Assembly: GCF_035083965.1 (NCBI RefSeq) | Contig: NC_089732.1 | Coordinates: forward strand, 3,735,383-3,799,382 | Direction of reading: 5' to 3' | DNA: 64,000 nucleotides | DNA from: Branchiostoma lanceolatum | Taxonomy: Eukaryota; Chordata; Leptocardii; Amphioxiformes; Branchiostomatidae | Shown here: one piece after another, positions 60,801 through 64,000 of the stretch | How positions within the stretch are numbered: the first letter of the stretch is position 1 | Layout of the letters: each line of letters opens with the position of its first letter | Made by a program: the position numbers and the translations under genes | Notes under the pieces: model-generated | What the model was told of the DNA's origin: nothing | The model's input: only the letters and a program-made list of their open reading frames with translations | Database searches by the model: none

Positions 60801-62579
60801 TGACCAATGAAATACAATATATCAAATACGTCGTATATGTCTTAGCGACTTTTAAGAAAATTTAATGAATGCCACAGAAAACACTTATACAAAGAAAATG
60901 TACATAAAAATTGGAATGTAATTTTAAGAAACCCTCTATCGGTTCATTCAAAAAAAATAATCTTTCTCGAGTACCAACATCTGTGGCACTGCAAATCACA
61001 GAGCATGATTGTGAACTGGTCTTAATTTATCTGACTGATTATTTCTAATCCTTGATAAAGGCATATCAATACAGCAGAAATATGAAATTCACTGCATATC
61101 ACATAGTGGTTTAAACGAGTTTCTATATCATACATTTTGGTAGCGTGATTATACACTTTTAAGTGTCTACACATTTAAAATGCATCTATGTATGCATTCA
61201 GAAATCAGTGAATAGAAAGAAGGTTAACTATTAGATAATCTTCGTGCAGATCTTAGTCATAACATGTTATACACAATACACCACATGAGTCTCAACATTT
61301 ACAAATTAAAGCAACCTCTTAGAATATAAATACACCAAAATACAAACTCTGTTTCTGTACATATTATACAATACAAGTTTAGCAGCAAGGAACCGGCAAC
61401 AACAAAACAAATGAATGAACTCACTGAGTATTTTATAAGTACATGTAGTTGTTTGATAGTTAGGCGGCAGAAAGTAGTGCATTTCGCCATCATATCAGAT
61501 GGACGAATCTTAAGTTCTTTATATCAAAAAATGTACAGAGTGTTGAAAAATTACTGGTCTATAATGACGGCTTCGAGGTATCAGTATTGTCAGTATAATC
61601 TATATTAAGATACCTATAATCTACGCATTTCAGGCTCTTTAAAAGTCCTGAAACGTTAAATTTTGTATATGCTGGGCTCAGCCCAAGCCCGAAATGTTTT
61701 TCTTCGTGGCTTACAATGTCATCCTTTTACAAATAGTCTTCCTTCATACCCTGGATATCCGGATAAATTAGTATACGCTTCTTTTCCCTGCTACTGCAAC
61801 GATTTAAAGTAGATATTATCCGTGTCTATCAGTTTTTAGATTGTCTTTGTTCCTGAGTGTATTTTCATATGCGTTAAGTCAAGTGTACGTTGGGCTGCGG
61901 TTGACTACAAGCAAATGAATCTTTTCTGCAAAATTTTGAACATAAATGGCAAGAAAGATGGCTGTTATACAACAAAACGATACAAAACAATATCTTACAT
62001 CACTGACCAAAAGTAGTGGATACTACTTGAAACGTCTGACCGTTTCCAAGACCATATCCAGTTGCCTGAGTAGCTGCTATTTTGCGTATCTTATTTCCTG
62101 GATGTCTAACCTTCATCGACGTAAATATCTTACAGGCACTGTTAACATAAAAAGTATTTTAAACTCGCTTCATAAATAAACTGTTACAAGGTTGATACAA
62201 GCTAGATTTTTACAGTTCTGAAAGCGTACAGAAACCTTGAAAATTCTGATCCCTATTTACCACTAGCATCCTAACCAGAACCAGCACGTCTCCCTCGAAT
62301 TGGTGCCGCTGGAGAAGACGGATGCCCAAAGTGTGTGGGTCTCAGATTCGCAACCCGTCATCCACCCTAAATAAATCCACGCGAAGGCTACCGTGTCAAC
62401 CCTCCTCACTCCGATGTAGGAACTGACACGGTCACCATACTCGATTTGGATATCTGTATTTATATCTGTACTATGTATCTGTACTTAGTATCTCAGTATT
62501 CTGTACTATGTATCTGAATACGTATAAAGATTATACAAGTGGTCGCCATATTTACCACTAGTCAGCAATTAATAGCTTA
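57889..62579. other. Long spacer without recognised genes
   Basis: About 4.7 kb of AT-rich sequence. Short open frames show no signal peptide, domain or splice context I would trust. GTGACTAAGCAACCTAACTAAACTATTCC-like sequence near 59229 resembles the right flank of the foldback family of genes B and C. The promoter of gene C lies at its left end. GTATCTGTACT-type short repeats occur near 62455-62520. Confidence 0.5.
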
Positions 62580-62801
62580 TTAGTTGCTGACTTGTGGGAT
62601 CTGTCCACGCGATCCCCATTGGATGGCAGCCTCTCCGTGACCATGTACGGAGTTGGCGGACCCAAGGCCGGTCCTGATTGGTGAACCAGGCGGGGCGTCA
62701 TAGTCTGGCGGAGGGATATCCGGGGGGTAGTCAGGCTGTGACGTCACTCTGGGGTCGAAGTCTGCCGGTTTTACAAACTCAGACATCACCGTGCTTACGT
62801 C
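62580..62801 (-). CDS. Last coding exon of an unidentified gene
   Basis: An exon from an acceptor (TTTTCTGTCGATAG before 62801) to a stop at 62580-62582. It reads DVSTVMSEFVKPADFDPRVT, then a proline-tyrosine-rich stretch QPDYPPDIPPPDYDAPPG, and ends GSRGQIPQVSN, 73 residues in phase 0. Such PPxY-like tails often recruit WW or SH3 proteins and are common at the cytoplasmic end of membrane proteins. The upstream exon is probably at 63909-64000. If the alternative acceptor GACGTAAG (ending 62794) is used, its phase fits that exon directly, giving LHGRTVMSEFVKP. Family not recognised. Confidence 0.6.
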   Translation of the reverse strand, partial: DVSTVMSEFVKPADFDPRVTSQPDYPPDIPPPDYDAPPGSPIRTGLGSANSVHGHGEAAIQWGSRGQIPQVSN

Positions 62802-63908
62802 CTATCGACAGAAAATGCATTAGTTAGAGTGAGACAAATGTGAGCTCCTTGCAAACTTCTAACGTTTGTCCAACAATAACAGGACAATGCTGATATAAGT
62901 CCTGTTACAACTGGTACTGTACTTTCATTGCTAGAATCAGCATCAATTTCAACATGTAAGAGAAATTAAATGATCACAATTTAAGGTATTAATAGATTGT
63001 GGTACCAGTTGATATCATCATAAGCTAAACTTCATCTTTGATATTGGGAAAATCCACCTGAGTTCTATTTGTTGGTCCTAATGTTTGAATTGGTCTTACT
63101 TACTAACGAAATGCAATTAGTTGTTGACAGTTCGTTTACTGATAACAACAACTGCCTACTTAGTTCAGTATAGATGGTTTACAATTCAAAATATGAACAT
63201 TCAGGTTAGTAAAACATTGTCATATAAAGCACAAGGTAATTAATGATACATGAAATAAAGGTTGAATGATCAACTAAGTAACGTGGCTTATAAAAGCAAC
63301 TATAAGCATGTGTGCTTATAGGCATGTGTGCTGAAATGAATGCGTTTGTCGCTAGGGGGGACGAAATGTCAGGAGTAACAACATTTGAACATAAACTACG
63401 TCTCCGAGGCAGAATTAAGTTACAATTAAGCAATCCAACTATCTAATCGTAAACCCTTGGTTCTAAGGGATATATACTATTGAGGGTGGGAAAGAGGAAT
63501 TAGCAAGATGCCAGCAAGGTCTAGAATTAGTATCTACTGCTGAAGTACGTTTTAGAGTTATGGTTCTACTGTGCTGTGTGTACCTGTTACTCTCCAAGCA
63601 GAGGAGCGGTTCCGTCTGGTTTTTGACGTGTTTTTAGGCGTTTTTGTCGGGCTTTCTATTTTGTCATGTTATCTTTATGTCGCCAACTCATACATAAACA
63701 AAACGTGACAAAATAGAAAGCTCGACAAAAACGCCTAAAACACGTCAAAACCAACCGAACCAACTCCTCTGCTTGGAGAGTAGGTATCTGTAGCATTGTT
63801 TGAGCTACCGAAGTGGTGCAGAACCTCACCGTTTTTACCTGATAAAAAGTGTGCTTTAAAACTTTCACGACTCGGAGTAAAAAGTGTCAGCACAAGTCAG
63901 AAGAGTAC
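62802..63908 (-). other. Intron of the right-edge gene
   Basis: No exon seen. Contains the MITE at 63590-63780 and otherwise AT-rich sequence. Confidence 0.45.
63590..63780. mobile_element. MITE, CTCTCCAAGCAGAG family, copy 3
   Basis: Ends CTCTCCAAGCAGAGGAGCGG and the reverse complement, flanked by TA on both sides (63588-63589 and 63781-63782). Inner arms GGCGTTTTTGTCGGGCTTTC mirror GAAAGCTCGACAAAAACGCC. Confidence 0.85.
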
Positions 63909-64000
63909 CGGCCATGTAAAGCCCGGTAGTCTTTGCTCAAGTCCAGGGATAGCAAGGAAGGAGCGACCATAAGCTCAAACAGGTCCAGAGCCGTCAGACC
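63909..64000 (-). CDS. Partial exon of the right-edge gene
   Basis: Open on the minus strand from the window edge to a GTACTC donor at 63908-63903. It reads GLTALDLFELMVAPSLLSLD, then LSKDYRALHG, mostly hydrophobic and helix-like, in phase 2 at the donor. It likely belongs to the same gene as 62580-62801. Too short for a family call. Confidence 0.45.

Overview
The window looks like genomic DNA of an invertebrate chordate, most likely an amphioxus (Branchiostoma). The signs are short exons with GT-AG introns, an ASF1 close to the vertebrate protein, a STRA6-like receptor, two unplaced bHLH genes, a family of Ly6/uPAR-like GPI-anchored proteins, many small inverted-repeat DNA elements and very frequent micro- and minisatellites. 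The species call is inference. All exon models were built by eye from reading frame, splice sites and phase; no transcript data were available. I saw no LTR or viral element.

Layout. 1-8005 (+): 3' part of a gene for a large single-pass membrane protein (repeated ectodomain modules, two EGF-like modules, one membrane helix, NPxY motif, proline-rich tail). 10433-13552 (+): ASF1 histone chaperone behind a promoter with E2F-like sites, TCTCGCGAGA and CCAAT. 16999-19566 (+): a second ASF1 gene made by a tandem duplication of about 5 kb that did not include the promoter; it lost the last exon but keeps a fully open, spliced reading frame. 23047-25974 (-): STRA6-like retinoid receptor in only two coding exons. 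29842-30934 (+) and 32592-33517 (-): two convergent bHLH genes.

36597-57888 (-) holds three Ly6/uPAR-like genes, here called A, B and C. A (36597-39743) and C (54751-57888) have four exons: signal peptide, two exons of a 12-cysteine domain, and a final exon with the CN motif and GPI tail. B (43113-50193) has eight exons (332 residues) with a DOMON domain placed between the Ly6 domain and the GPI tail. The 5' half of B is a close paralogue of A and its 3' end and flank are close paralogues of C, so B looks like a recombinant with the DOMON exons at the joint. The exon 4 splice donor of B lies at the edge of a 29-bp tandem repeat that copies that donor about eleven times, and intron 3 of A and B appears to use a GC donor. 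Intron 2 of A and B carries a GGGAATGAGGGA array of about 0.9-1.1 kb.

57889-62579 shows no gene I can support. The right edge (62580-64000, -) holds the last exons of an unidentified gene with a proline- and tyrosine-rich C-terminus. At least seven families of short inverted-repeat elements, one LINE 3' fragment and one tRNA-like SINE are scattered through introns and spacers.
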